A stretch of 7,988 nucleotides of DNA. Origin: CAZQEC01 sp964591565. Its GTDB lineage: Bacteria; Patescibacteriota; UBA1384; CAJBMM01. The notes under the pieces are model-generated. The model was not told the DNA's origin, did no database searches, and saw nothing but the letters and a program-made list of their open reading frames with translations. Numbering within the stretch: the stretch's first letter is position 1; each line of letters opens with the position of its first letter. Where the stretch lies: NCBI GenBank assembly GCA_964591565.1, contig CAZQEC010000042.1:1-7988 (forward strand), given 5' to 3'. Positions 1-6,610 of this stretch are shown piece by piece. The position numbers and the translations under genes are program-made.

Positions 1-1551
1 TGTGCGTTTGTTGATGATGTGGTTGTCTTTATCTACTTCGGTGGAAGCCGGTGCCACAATCATACGCTCTTCGGTAGCGGCATCGAGATAATCAATTTTA
101 TTTGTCACTTTAGGCAATTTACCGGCCGTATGCTCTACTTTGCGATATGGTGTTTCAATAAATCCGTAGTCATTTACCCGTCCGTAGCAAGCCATATAAC
201 CAACCAAACCAATGTTTGGACCTTCAGGAGTTTCAATTGGGCATATTCGACCATAATGAGTTGGATGTACGTCGCGTACTTCAAATCCGGCGCGTTCCCG
301 CGACAGTCCACCAGGCCCAGTTGCGGCAAGGGTGCGTTTATTTTCAAGTTCAGCCAATGGGTTCGTTTGACTCATAAATTGTGATAATTGAGAAGAGGCA
401 AAAAATTCTTGCAGAACTGCAATCACCGGGCGTGAATTAACTAATTGGGCTGGTGTGACGGTGGCAATGTCAGAAACACTCATCCGATCTTTAACAATAC
501 GTTCCATGCGCATTAAACCAACACGCAGTTTCGCTTGTACTAACTCACCAACGGCTCTCACACGACGGTTGGATAAATGATCAATGTCGTCTTTGTGCGC
601 ACCGGGATCATTATTTAGGCGAATTAACTCGCGGACGGTGGCGACAAAGTCCTCTATACGCAAAACGCGATTTTCGAGGACATTTTCAACCTTTAAGTTT
701 AAGCGAGAATTCATTTTATAGCGACCAACACGACCTAAATCGTAACGTTTTGGATTAAAAAACATCGCCTGCAAAAAAGATTTGGCTGCTTCGGCGTTGG
801 CTAAGTCTCCCGGGCGAATTTTTTTGTAGACATCAACCAGCGCTTGGTCAACCGATTTGGCCGGATCACGCTCAAGTGTGGAGTTTATATATTGATGGTC
901 GGGATTAGTGTCCACATCTTTAAATAACTGGCGAATTTCTTCATCGGTCGAGTAACCAAAAGCACGTAAAAACGTGGTGATACTAATACGCCGCTTACGA
1001 TCAATTTTAACGCTAATAATGTCTTTGCTACTCGTTTCAATCTCTAACCAAGCGCCACGATTCGGAATAATTTTAGCCCCAAATAAATTACGTCCCGGCA
1101 CCTCATCAACCGTAAATAATACGCCATAAGACCGTACAATTTGCGTTACCACTACCCTTTCAACACCATTGATAATGAAGGTACCACGCTTGGTCATGAG
1201 CGGAAAATCGCCCAGAAAAACATCACTTTCTTTTATTTCGCCGGTTTCTTTATTTAACAAAGAAGCCCGAGCTCTTAACGGGGCTTTGTAGGTGAGGTTG
1301 CGAAACCGCGCCACTTCTTCTGTGATGCGCGATTTGTCTAAAAACGGCTTACCAAATGTGAGAGTTAAACTCTTATTGGTAAAGTCATCAATCGGACTGA
1401 CTTCTTCGAGTAGTTCTTGAATACCTTCTTCAAAAAACCATTTATAGGAGTTGGTTTGGATCTCAATTAGATTTGGTAACGGAGCGGGGTTTGGATTACC
1501 TGAAAGATAGATGCGCGAAGGATTGGACTGTGCTTGCTTAGTCGAAAACAT
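1..1551 (-). CDS. rpoB: RNA polymerase beta subunit, N-terminal 517 codons (partial, runs off the left edge)
   Basis: This encodes the beta subunit of DNA-dependent RNA polymerase, a core part of the transcription enzyme that forms one side of the active-site cleft. The reading frame is open from the ATG at 1551 to the window edge. It shows the protrusion and lobe (about residues 20-360), with RGTFIINGVERVVV at 122-135, and then the fork-loop/rifampicin region from FFASSQLSQFM (383-393) through GPGGLSRERAGFEVRDVHPT (412-431) to CPIETPEGPN (437-446). These blocks are diagnostic of bacterial RpoB. An AAGGAG ribosome site lies 4 nt before the ATG. Compared with E. coli numbering, the pocket carries S at 516, N at 526, T at 529, A at 531 and T at 533. 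Most bacteria have rplL or rplJ just upstream of rpoB, but here the upstream DNA is non-coding with its own promoter. The C-terminal part lies outside the window. Confidence 0.98.
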   Translation of the reverse strand, partial: MFSTKQAQSNPSRIYLSGNPNPAPLPNLIEIQTNSYKWFFEEGIQELLEEVSPIDDFTNKSLTLTFGKPFLDKSRITEEVARFRNLTYKAPLRARASLLNKETGEIKESDVFLGDFPLMTKRGTFIINGVERVVVTQIVRSYGVLFTVDEVPGRNLFGAKIIPNRGAWLEIETSSKDIISVKIDRKRRISITTFLRAFGYSTDEEIRQLFKDVDTNPDHQYINSTLERDPAKSVDQALVDVYKKIRPGDLANAEAAKSFLQAMFFNPKRYDLGRVGRYKMNSRLNLKVENVLENRVLRIEDFVATVRELIRLNNDPGAHKDDIDHLSNRRVRAVGELVQAKLRVGLMRMERIVKDRMSVSDIATVTPAQLVNSRPVIAVLQEFFASSQLSQFMSQTNPLAELENKRTLAATGPGGLSRERAGFEVRDVHPTHYGRICPIETPEGPNIGLVGYMACYGRVNDYGFIETPYRKVEHTAGKLPKVTNKIDYLDAATEERMIVAPASTEVDKDNHIINKRT

Positions 1552-1643
1552 ATCGCTCCTTATTATTATTTAGTCCAAATAAATTATTCTGACAATTTAC
1601 CGTGCTCAATGACGCACAATGCTTAAAAAGTGCACAAATCTAC

Positions 1644-1664
1644 ACCGATCCCAAAAGGAACGGT
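1644..1664 (-). promoter_or_regulatory. Hairpin in the rpoB leader
   Basis: Within the predicted untranslated leader, ACCGTTCC pairs with GGATCGGT around a 5-nt loop, giving an 8-bp stem with one T-T mismatch. A smaller stem, GTTGT-CAT-ACAAC, lies at 1701-1689. Neither is followed by a run of T, so they do not look like terminators. They could be part of a regulated leader, but I recognise no known RNA family and cannot test conservation here. Confidence 0.3.
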
Positions 1665-1742
1665 TAAACAATACATTTAACCTAGGGAGTTGTATGACAA
1701 CATCCAGCTCCAAATACTCTTATTTTCACTAACTTAATTTAT

Positions 1743-1771
1743 AGTCTATCAAGTGGTTTGAGGGTTGTCAA
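1743..1771 (-). promoter_or_regulatory. Sigma70-type promoter for rpoB
   Basis: On the minus strand a perfect TTGACA (1771-1766) is followed, after exactly 17 bp, by TAGACT (1748-1743), which matches the -10 consensus at four of six positions. Transcription would start near 1736 and give a leader of about 185 nt before the rpoB ATG. It is the best promoter match in the window. The assignment rests on sequence only. Confidence 0.6.
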
Positions 1772-1785
1772 TAGTACAGATGACG

Positions 1786-1980
1786 GAGAACAGAGAACAG
1801 AACAATCTTTCAGATTTCAAATTGATAATTGACAATTGATAATTCATTTAAAATTGCCTGCCCTCCGTATCCGCCAGCTGGCGGAGAAGGATGGGAAAAC
1901 TGAAAATTGATAATTTTCTTAAGCTACTGGCTCTACCTTATGTCCCTGATACCCCATACCCCATACCTAATACCTAATAC
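1786..1980. repeat. Patch of intergenic repeats between rpoB and the membrane-protein gene
   Basis: This gene-free stretch is built from short repeats. It contains a tandem AGAACAG pair (1787-1800) and three copies of AATTGATAATT (1820-1830, 1834-1844, 1905-1915). It also contains a run of 7-bp units, ATACCCC twice and ATACCTA twice (1949-1976). The third AATTGATAATT copy lies on the far side of a GC-rich palindrome (1870-1885). I saw no convincing reading frame here. Similar low-complexity intergenic patches are common in Patescibacteria genomes. That link is background knowledge, not something shown by the window. Confidence 0.7.
1862..1893. repeat. GC-rich perfect palindrome with flanking arms (REP-like)
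   Basis: TCCGCCAGCTGGCGGA at 1870-1885 is a perfect 16-bp palindrome. Outside it, CCTCCG on the left and the GGATGG region on the right are also partly complementary, so a longer hairpin is possible. It stands out sharply as GC-rich within AT-rich DNA. It lies about 100 bp past the end of the membrane-protein gene and could end or protect its transcript, but no T run follows. A dispersed REP-like sequence is the likeliest reading. Confidence 0.6.
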
Positions 1981-1990
1981 ATTATTCATG

Positions 1991-2536
1991 TTACTTTTTT
2001 CGTGTTACGAATGTTCCAACAATATATACAGCAATCAAAATGATCATTGATCCACCAATGTATGGCCAAATTGAGGGTAACTTCGGGGTGTTTTTGTGTA
2101 GTTCGTGTCCCATAAATCCAATGATAATGGCGCCCCACCAACCGATTTGTGATATAAATGAGCCAAAACCAATACGAAACTTTAACTCATTGGATATATT
2201 ATCGCCACTAATTTTTTCCAGCGCCACTTTAATATAATGCAAAAATACACCATTAACTCCGAGAAGCACGACTAAAAATATCTTAAACCAGACTAAGTTT
2301 GGAATGCGTGTAAACTCTTGCATTAGTATGTATCCAGAAATAACCGCCCCAAGCCAGCCGATCCAAATTAACATTTGAGTCACTTTTGCGACCGCTATTA
2401 CCTGCGCTAGATGTACCTTTTTGAGCATCCATAACACGCCAAAAACATCTACGACGATGACGGCACCAAACCCAAGAATTACAGATAATATATGTACAAA
2501 CAACCAAACCAAATGCGCATCAATTTGAGTTTCCAT
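1991..2536 (-). CDS. Integral membrane protein of unknown function, five predicted TM segments
   Basis: The product is 181 residues and almost entirely hydrophobic. Membrane segments are likely at about 10-37, 52-72, 83-103, 125-143 and 157-176, and the protein ends in a basic RKK tail. Histidines lie at or near membrane edges (H8, H15, H100, H144, H147), and the first segment has a WLFVHILSVILGFG pattern. This recalls CopD/DUF2269-like small membrane proteins, some of which may bind haem or metal, but I cannot assign a family with confidence. The start is well supported, because AGGAGG lies 4 nt before the ATG. It is the last of three same-strand genes, 65 bp after the methyltransferase-like gene. 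A GCCAC-T-GTGGC dyad (2589-2599) lies in that gap. Confidence 0.85.
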   Translation of the reverse strand: METQIDAHLVWLFVHILSVILGFGAVIVVDVFGVLWMLKKVHLAQVIAVAKVTQMLIWIGWLGAVISGYILMQEFTRIPNLVWFKIFLVVLLGVNGVFLHYIKVALEKISGDNISNELKFRIGFGSFISQIGWWGAIIIGFMGHELHKNTPKLPSIWPYIGGSMIILIAVYIVGTFVTRKK

Positions 2537-2601
2537 TATTCCTCCTTTTTTTAAATATGCAACCAGTGACTAACTTTGAGCAAACAGAGCCACTGTGGCA
2601 T

Positions 2602-3408
2602 TTAAACGTCAGCTTTCCCAAGTTGAATCTCTTCTTTATTCCCAGCGACAATTCGTATTACTTTGTCGCCATCAACAATAGCCCCATTTTCCACAAGTTT
2701 TGATATTATATTATCATCGATTTCGATCTTGCCGAAAGGTCCTTGGGCAGCATACATAAGAATTACCCCGATTTTCTCGGGAGGATAAAAAGTGGGTATA
2801 TTATTTAAACCTTCAGCTGGATTATACGCCGCAGGATCTAGTCTGATTATTATATCTATCGGTTCATCGCTAAGATCAAAGTGCAAAGATATCGTTCCAT
2901 TTTCCATGATTATCTCTTGAGCGGTAATTTTGTTAATACGATCGATCACTTCTTGCCTTGCTTCCGCATCGGAAAAAATATAATCAACTAATGTAATATC
3001 TCTTGCACCCATTGCGATAGGATATTCTATATCTGTTCCCGATCCGAGATAAACTAAAGGCGTTGTTTCTAACAATTGTTCTGGGAGTACATTCTTTTTT
3101 AATAGTTCTGCGACAATGCCTTTTTTCTTATCACGATTTGGTTGCTGAGGATGTGTAGATGTGTCTATTTGATTGAAAGCATTAATACGATAAGAATTTT
3201 TTAAGAATTCAATTATCTCGTCTGAATTAAATGTTTCATATATTCTATTTAATCCTAAAAGCCTCATGGCATTCTTGCGGTGGGGTGCAAATATTTTTTC
3301 TTGTTCTGCAAGTAATCGTTCTGATTCTTCGTCATCCTTATCATCTACGTCAAATGGAGGAAGATCATTTGCAGATGGTATAGACTTAAACCAGCTTTCA
3401 TTTTCCAT
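2602..3408 (-). CDS. Hypothetical protein with a Rossmann/SAM-methyltransferase-like motif
   Basis: The product is 268 residues and appears soluble, with no signal peptide or membrane segment. The first 40 residues are strongly acidic (DVDDKDDEESE at 20-30). A central block at 119-142 begins VYLGSGTDIEYP and ends ITLVD. It reads as beta strand, glycine-rich loop, helix and an acidic strand end, which is the layout of motif I and the following acidic residue in SAM-dependent methyltransferases. Later strands (DIIIRL at 185-190, IGVILMYA at 213-220) fit an alpha/beta fold. I see no clear catalytic motif such as NPPY, so the activity is open. TAGGAG a few nt before the ATG supports the start. 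The gene follows the symporter by 85 bp, so co-transcription is plausible, but the shared task is unknown. Confidence 0.85.
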   Translation of the reverse strand: MENESWFKSIPSANDLPPFDVDDKDDEESERLLAEQEKIFAPHRKNAMRLLGLNRIYETFNSDEIIEFLKNSYRINAFNQIDTSTHPQQPNRDKKKGIVAELLKKNVLPEQLLETTPLVYLGSGTDIEYPIAMGARDITLVDYIFSDAEARQEVIDRINKITAQEIIMENGTISLHFDLSDEPIDIIIRLDPAAYNPAEGLNNIPTFYPPEKIGVILMYAAQGPFGKIEIDDNIISKLVENGAIVDGDKVIRIVAGNKEEIQLGKADV

Positions 3409-3493
3409 TGTTACTCCTAAACTAAATCTATACCGCTTTTAATTGCTTGACAAGCGGGAACTAAAATTAATCGTTGCATAGAGGTAATTGAAC

Positions 3494-4837
3494 TTAAGCA
3501 GTAGTAATAGAATCAGTTTTAAATATTTTCTGAAAAATAAGCAGGGAAAATAAAACCACTGGCAATGAGAGTACCGCATTTTGCGGATTAAGTTGGTTTG
3601 CAACAAACAAAACAAGGATACTCAATAATCCCAAAACGAGACTCCAAAAAACTGCTTGTTGTTTCAACTTCCAGTAGAGAGACCCAAAAACAATTGGAAA
3701 TAGGGCAAGGTTCAAACTTGCGAGTGAAAAACCAAGAGTTAAAATATTTTGATAAAAAATACCAGTTAGTATTGCCAATGCAATGAATAAGACCATGAAA
3801 AAACGAGTAAGTTTTTTCATTGACTCCCCGCTGTATTTTTTAGTATAGTTTTTAAGATCACGTGTAAAAATTGATGAGACTATAAAAGTAACCGTGTCAG
3901 AAGATGATAACGCAACAGCATACAGTAAAACCATGCCAAACTCCTTTAGTCCAAATGGGAGCAGATGCGAAAAGCCGGTAACTAAAGCGTTTTCAGGAAG
4001 AATATCTGGGAAGAATTGTTTTGTTGCTAGACCGACAATGCTAACGATGACCGCAAAAATTAAAATTATGAAGACAGAATAATTTAATCCTCTTTTCAAA
4101 TTTACTTCATCTTTTGTTGCAAAAATTCGTTGCCATAAATCTGGGGCAACCATAATTCCAAAGCCAGCAAGTATAAGAAAGCCGATTATATTTCCAGCAC
4201 CAAGAGTTCCGAGATTAAATTCAGATACGGGTATGTTGGTTTTTCCAAGGAGAAAAATTCCGACTGAAAACGTCATTATGAGCGCAATAATCACTTGAAA
4301 AAAATCTGTACGCACTACAGCCTTAAAACCAGCGAGCAAAAGATAAGTCAAAACTATCAACCCGCCAATAACTACTGCTAGTGGATAAGAGATAGGAAAA
4401 ATAGATGATAAAACTTTGCCACTAATTACCAAATTCACAATAAGTAATAGAAAAAACTGAAGCACTAGAAAAAACGAAAACATCAGTCCATTTCTCTTTC
4501 CTAAAATTCTGAAAAAATACTCTGGCATCGAATAAACCTTCAATTCATCCGCTTTGCGCTTGATTTTCCCAGCGTATTTTTTTAGTAATAAAAGACCTAA
4601 TGCTAAACCAATAAAAAGCCAGATGGCAGAAAAGCCATACTGGTAAACATACGCGATATAAATTGCTAAAAATGCTCCGTCGAAAAAAGCGGCACTCATT
4701 GTGGCCGCCACCTGAACACCCTGAACATTACGCTCCGCAATCATAAAATCGTCTTCTGTTTCTTTTCTAGAAGAAACAACACCAATAATTACAACAACTG
4801 CTATGAATAAAATAAAAAATAGAATAGACAATTCCAT
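3494..4837 (-). CDS. Sodium:solute symporter (SSS/SLC5 family)
   Basis: This is a secondary transporter that would use a sodium gradient to import a small organic solute. Numbered from the chosen start, it has 447 residues and about 12-13 hydrophobic segments, which is slightly short for the family. Family marks include AGFKAVVRTDFFQ (169-181), PDLWQRIFATKD (232-243) and the serine-rich ALSSSDTVTFIVSSIFTRDL (309-328), where the Na2 sodium-site residues lie in known members. An in-frame ATG at 4855 would add six residues, but AAGGAG (4850-4845) sits 7 nt before the ATG at 4837 and overlaps that longer version, so 4837 is the better start. The substrate (proline, pantothenate, sugar or other) cannot be read from the sequence. 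It is the first gene of a possible three-gene unit. Confidence 0.93.
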   Translation of the reverse strand: MELSILFFILFIAVVVIIGVVSSRKETEDDFMIAERNVQGVQVAATMSAAFFDGAFLAIYIAYVYQYGFSAIWLFIGLALGLLLLKKYAGKIKRKADELKVYSMPEYFFRILGKRNGLMFSFFLVLQFFLLLIVNLVISGKVLSSIFPISYPLAVVIGGLIVLTYLLLAGFKAVVRTDFFQVIIALIMTFSVGIFLLGKTNIPVSEFNLGTLGAGNIIGFLILAGFGIMVAPDLWQRIFATKDEVNLKRGLNYSVFIILIFAVIVSIVGLATKQFFPDILPENALVTGFSHLLPFGLKEFGMVLLYAVALSSSDTVTFIVSSIFTRDLKNYTKKYSGESMKKLTRFFMVLFIALAILTGIFYQNILTLGFSLASLNLALFPIVFGSLYWKLKQQAVFWSLVLGLLSILVLFVANQLNPQNAVLSLPVVLFSLLIFQKIFKTDSITTA

Positions 4838-4881
4838 AAAGTTTCTCCTTACCATTTTTGCAATATTTGAAGTAAATCTAG

Positions 4882-4913
4882 TATTAATCTATCAGATTAG
4901 TATCATCTGTCAA
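4882..4913 (-). promoter_or_regulatory. Candidate promoter of the symporter gene with an overlapping inverted repeat
   Basis: On the minus strand TTGACA (4913-4908) is followed after 16 bp by TAGATT (4891-4886). An inverted repeat with arms TAATCT and AGATTA and a 3-bp centre (4885-4899) extends to 9-bp arms with one mismatch (4882-4902). It covers the -10 box and part of the spacer. A repressor bound there would block polymerase, so this could be an operator. No regulator gene is visible in the window. Confidence 0.45.
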
Positions 4914-4964
4914 TTTTTGTTTTCGTTTTCACCTCCATTACAAATATATTCCTGTAATATCAGC

Positions 4965-4994
4965 TTGACAAGTAAGCGTATAATATAATTGTCA
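4965..4994 (+). promoter_or_regulatory. Possible promoter region of the plus-strand orphan gene
   Basis: A perfect TTGACA (4965-4970) and two overlapping TATAAT copies (4979-4984, 4984-4989) lie just upstream of the orphan gene. The spacing is 8 or 13 bp, shorter than the usual 16-18, so the true pairing is unclear. TGACAA (4966-4971) and TTGTCA (4989-4994) also form an inverted repeat around the TATAAT boxes. Confidence 0.35.
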
Positions 4995-5023
4995 GTAATC
5001 TGCCTTAAAAGGGGGTGTTTAAT

Positions 5024-5452
5024 TTGAAGGCATTGTTTGTCGTCTGGCGCCAACGGCTCGCTGAACTCATTTATCATCGTCAATACGAAGAGTGGCGCGA
5101 GCAGTCTCGCACGGCATCACATTGGGTACGATGTGAACTCGGTAAGCGACTAGAGATCCGCAGAATGCCTCTTGGTGATGGGTGGCTAGGAATCTTTGAG
5201 GCCGAACTGGCTCGTCTTGTATATAACGAGCTAGTGGCTCGAAAAGGATTGTATCGGTTCGAAAATCCGACGCAACTTTCTCCGATGGATCTATATCGTA
5301 TGGCGCTCACTCGCGCCGGCATACAGATCACTCCAGCAATCGCTGAAGCACTGCCGGAAAGTCAAGTAAGGATGTTGTCAGGATACGTTAGGGTCATGGG
5401 CGACGTCCGCTCCGCGTCAATTCGGCTTTATGATCGCTGGGCATCTGTGTAG
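5024..5452 (+). CDS. GC-rich orphan protein of unknown function
   Basis: The product is about 142 residues, rich in Arg, Glu, Leu and Trp, and likely mostly helical, with no signal peptide or clear membrane segment. The N-terminal part is WRQRLAELIYHRQYEEWREQ-like and amphipathic. The middle contains PLGDGWLGIFEAELARLVYN, and the end is rich in Arg and Tyr. I do not recognise the family. A TTG start at 5024 is preferred because GGGGGTG (5011-5017) sits 6 nt before it. An in-frame GTG at 5015 would lie inside that ribosome site. G+C is about 52% (187 of 360 bases, 5041-5400), against roughly 37% in a sample of the neighbouring symporter gene. It is the only plus-strand gene and has its own upstream signals and downstream hairpins. 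That is consistent with an independent, possibly transferred cassette. Confidence 0.75.
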   Translation: MKALFVVWRQRLAELIYHRQYEEWREQSRTASHWVRCELGKRLEIRRMPLGDGWLGIFEAELARLVYNELVARKGLYRFENPTQLSPMDLYRMALTRAGIQITPAIAEALPESQVRMLSGYVRVMGDVRSASIRLYDRWASV

Positions 5453-5458
5453 CGATCC

Positions 5459-5479
5459 ACATACTAGAGTTGAGTATGT
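5459..5479 (+). other. Hairpin just after the orphan gene stop
   Basis: ACATACT and AGTATGT form a perfect 7-bp stem around a 7-nt loop, beginning 6 nt after the stop codon. No T run follows. It is the first of two hairpins arranged back to back, with only two bases between them. Confidence 0.5.
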
Positions 5480-5481
5480 TC

Positions 5482-5517
5482 CCGACCCTTTTAGATGCTG
5501 AGAGGGTCGGTCATTTA
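5482..5517 (+). terminator. Strong hairpin, probable terminator of the orphan gene
   Basis: CCGACCCT (5482-5489) pairs perfectly with AGGGTCGG (5503-5510). The stem can extend inward by a wobble pair and a T-A pair. It is followed by TCATTTATG, a weak T tract. The position 30 nt after the stop fits a terminator. On the minus strand there is no T run, so it would serve obg poorly. Confidence 0.6.
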
Positions 5518-5553
5518 TGTCTAATTTGTGAGATGTCATCAAACTGCTCAACG

Positions 5554-5626
5554 CGTCGAGTAGTTATGGTGAAAATCGACGATGATTCTGCTCCGCATGA
5601 TACCTGATACATGATACTAAATACAT
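5554..5626. repeat. Short repeats downstream of obg
   Basis: The gap between the orphan gene and obg holds a small inverted repeat (CGTCGA at 5554-5559, TCGACG at 5576-5581) and a run of imperfect GATAC-type units (about 5597-5626). These resemble the ATACC units at 1949-1980. I see no gene here and no strong terminator for obg. Confidence 0.45.
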
Positions 5627-5640
5627 CTAACGCGGATTGG

Positions 5641-6609
5641 CTACTTGCTACCCAATAAATTTACGATGCTTTGCTTTAACGCATCCAAACCTGCCCCTGT
5701 GGCGGCGGAGATGAGGACAGCGTTTTTGAACTGGCGACGGATTTTATTTATAATTGCAGATGAGATCAGATCAATTTTCGTGATCACAACAAGGTTTTGC
5801 TTGGTCAGCAGATCTAGATCATATTGTTTTAATTCATTCAGTAATAATTGATAAGTTGTTTTAATGTTTTCATCACTACCATCAAGCAAAAACAGCAGCG
5901 CTTTGGTGCGCGCGATGTGTTTCAAAAACGCTGTGCCTAACCCTTTACCGATGTGTGCACCTTCAATTAAACCGGGAATGTCGGCAATAACAAGAGAAGT
6001 GTCACCGACGTTCATCACGCCTAACTCCGGCTGAAGTGTGGTGAATGGATAGTTGGCAATTTTCGGACGAGCGTTAGATAAAACCGAAAGTAAGGTTGAT
6101 TTGCCAGCGTTTGGTAGTCCAACTAAACCAACGTCGGCGATCAATTTTAATTCAAGATCTAAATCATAATGTTGACCATCCAGGCCCTTTTTTGACCATT
6201 CAGGCGCTTGTTTTATGCTTGTGGCAAAATGTATATTGCCCCAGCCACCGCGTCCACCCTTGGCGGCAACATATTGTTGGTCATCAGATAGTATCTCCAC
6301 AATTTGCTCAGTTTGATTAAATTTAATCACGGTTCCGAGTGGTACCGGAATTACGAGATCATTGCCACTCTTACCATGCATTTTTTTGTGCATGCCGTTA
6401 TGTCCATTTTCAGCGTTATACTCTTTGTGACTGCGAAAATCTGACAGAGTGTGCGTGTTGTGTTTACCAATAAAAATGACGTCTCCCCCATTGCCACCGT
6501 CTCCCCCATCTGGTCCGCCCCTAGGCACGAATCGCTCACGTCTAAAAGAGACGGCACCGTCACCGCCGCGTCCAGATGAAATCGATATCTTGGCTGAATC
6601 AATAAACAT
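5641..6609 (-). CDS. obg: Obg family GTPase, short form
   Basis: Obg is an essential cytoplasmic GTPase that binds the large ribosomal subunit and helps its late assembly. It is also linked to the stress response. The glycine-rich Obg fold covers residues 1-158, with GRGGDGAVSFRRERFVPRGG (13-32) and GGDGGNGGDV (35-44). The G domain follows, with P-loop GLPNAGKST (164-172), switch I YPFTT (187-191), G3 DIPG (210-213), G4 TKID (277-280, Thr in place of the common Asn) and G5 SAATG (301-305). The protein stops at 322 residues. It therefore lacks the C-terminal OCT domain of B. subtilis Obg and the acidic tail of E. coli ObgE. The start codon follows the upstream stop by one base (TAA-A-ATG) and has no clear ribosome site of its own, which suggests translational coupling to the LysM-CHAP gene. 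Confidence 0.97.
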   Translation of the reverse strand: MFIDSAKISISSGRGGDGAVSFRRERFVPRGGPDGGDGGNGGDVIFIGKHNTHTLSDFRSHKEYNAENGHNGMHKKMHGKSGNDLVIPVPLGTVIKFNQTEQIVEILSDDQQYVAAKGGRGGWGNIHFATSIKQAPEWSKKGLDGQHYDLDLELKLIADVGLVGLPNAGKSTLLSVLSNARPKIANYPFTTLQPELGVMNVGDTSLVIADIPGLIEGAHIGKGLGTAFLKHIARTKALLFLLDGSDENIKTTYQLLLNELKQYDLDLLTKQNLVVITKIDLISSAIINKIRRQFKNAVLISAATGAGLDALKQSIVNLLGSK

Positions 6610-6610
6610 T

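Noticed and set aside
19..384. Plus-strand open frame of 121 codons at the left edge
   Set aside because: It lies antisense to clear rpoB coding sequence, and its translation has no family-like pattern. It is a shadow frame.
1949..1976. Heptamer tandem repeat as a CRISPR array
   Set aside because: The units are 7 bp with no spacers. There are no cas genes, and no direct repeats of 23-40 bp anywhere in the window.
2589..2599. GCCAC-T-GTGGC dyad as a terminator or operator
   Set aside because: A one-base loop cannot form a stable RNA hairpin as written, and there is no T run. It was kept only as a note in the gene entry.
3433..3457. CCGCTT/AAGCGG hairpin between the symporter and the methyltransferase-like gene as a terminator
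   Set aside because: The stem has only 6 bp with a 13-nt loop and no T run, so it does not separate the two genes convincingly.
4838..4855. Six-residue longer start of the symporter
   Set aside because: The AAGGAG that serves the ATG at 4837 overlaps this extension, and no ribosome site precedes the ATG at 4855.
5080..5331. Minus-strand open frame inside the orphan gene
   Set aside because: The plus frame has a strong ribosome site and is longer. The antisense frame is Ser/Arg rich, as expected from antisense of GC-rich coding DNA.
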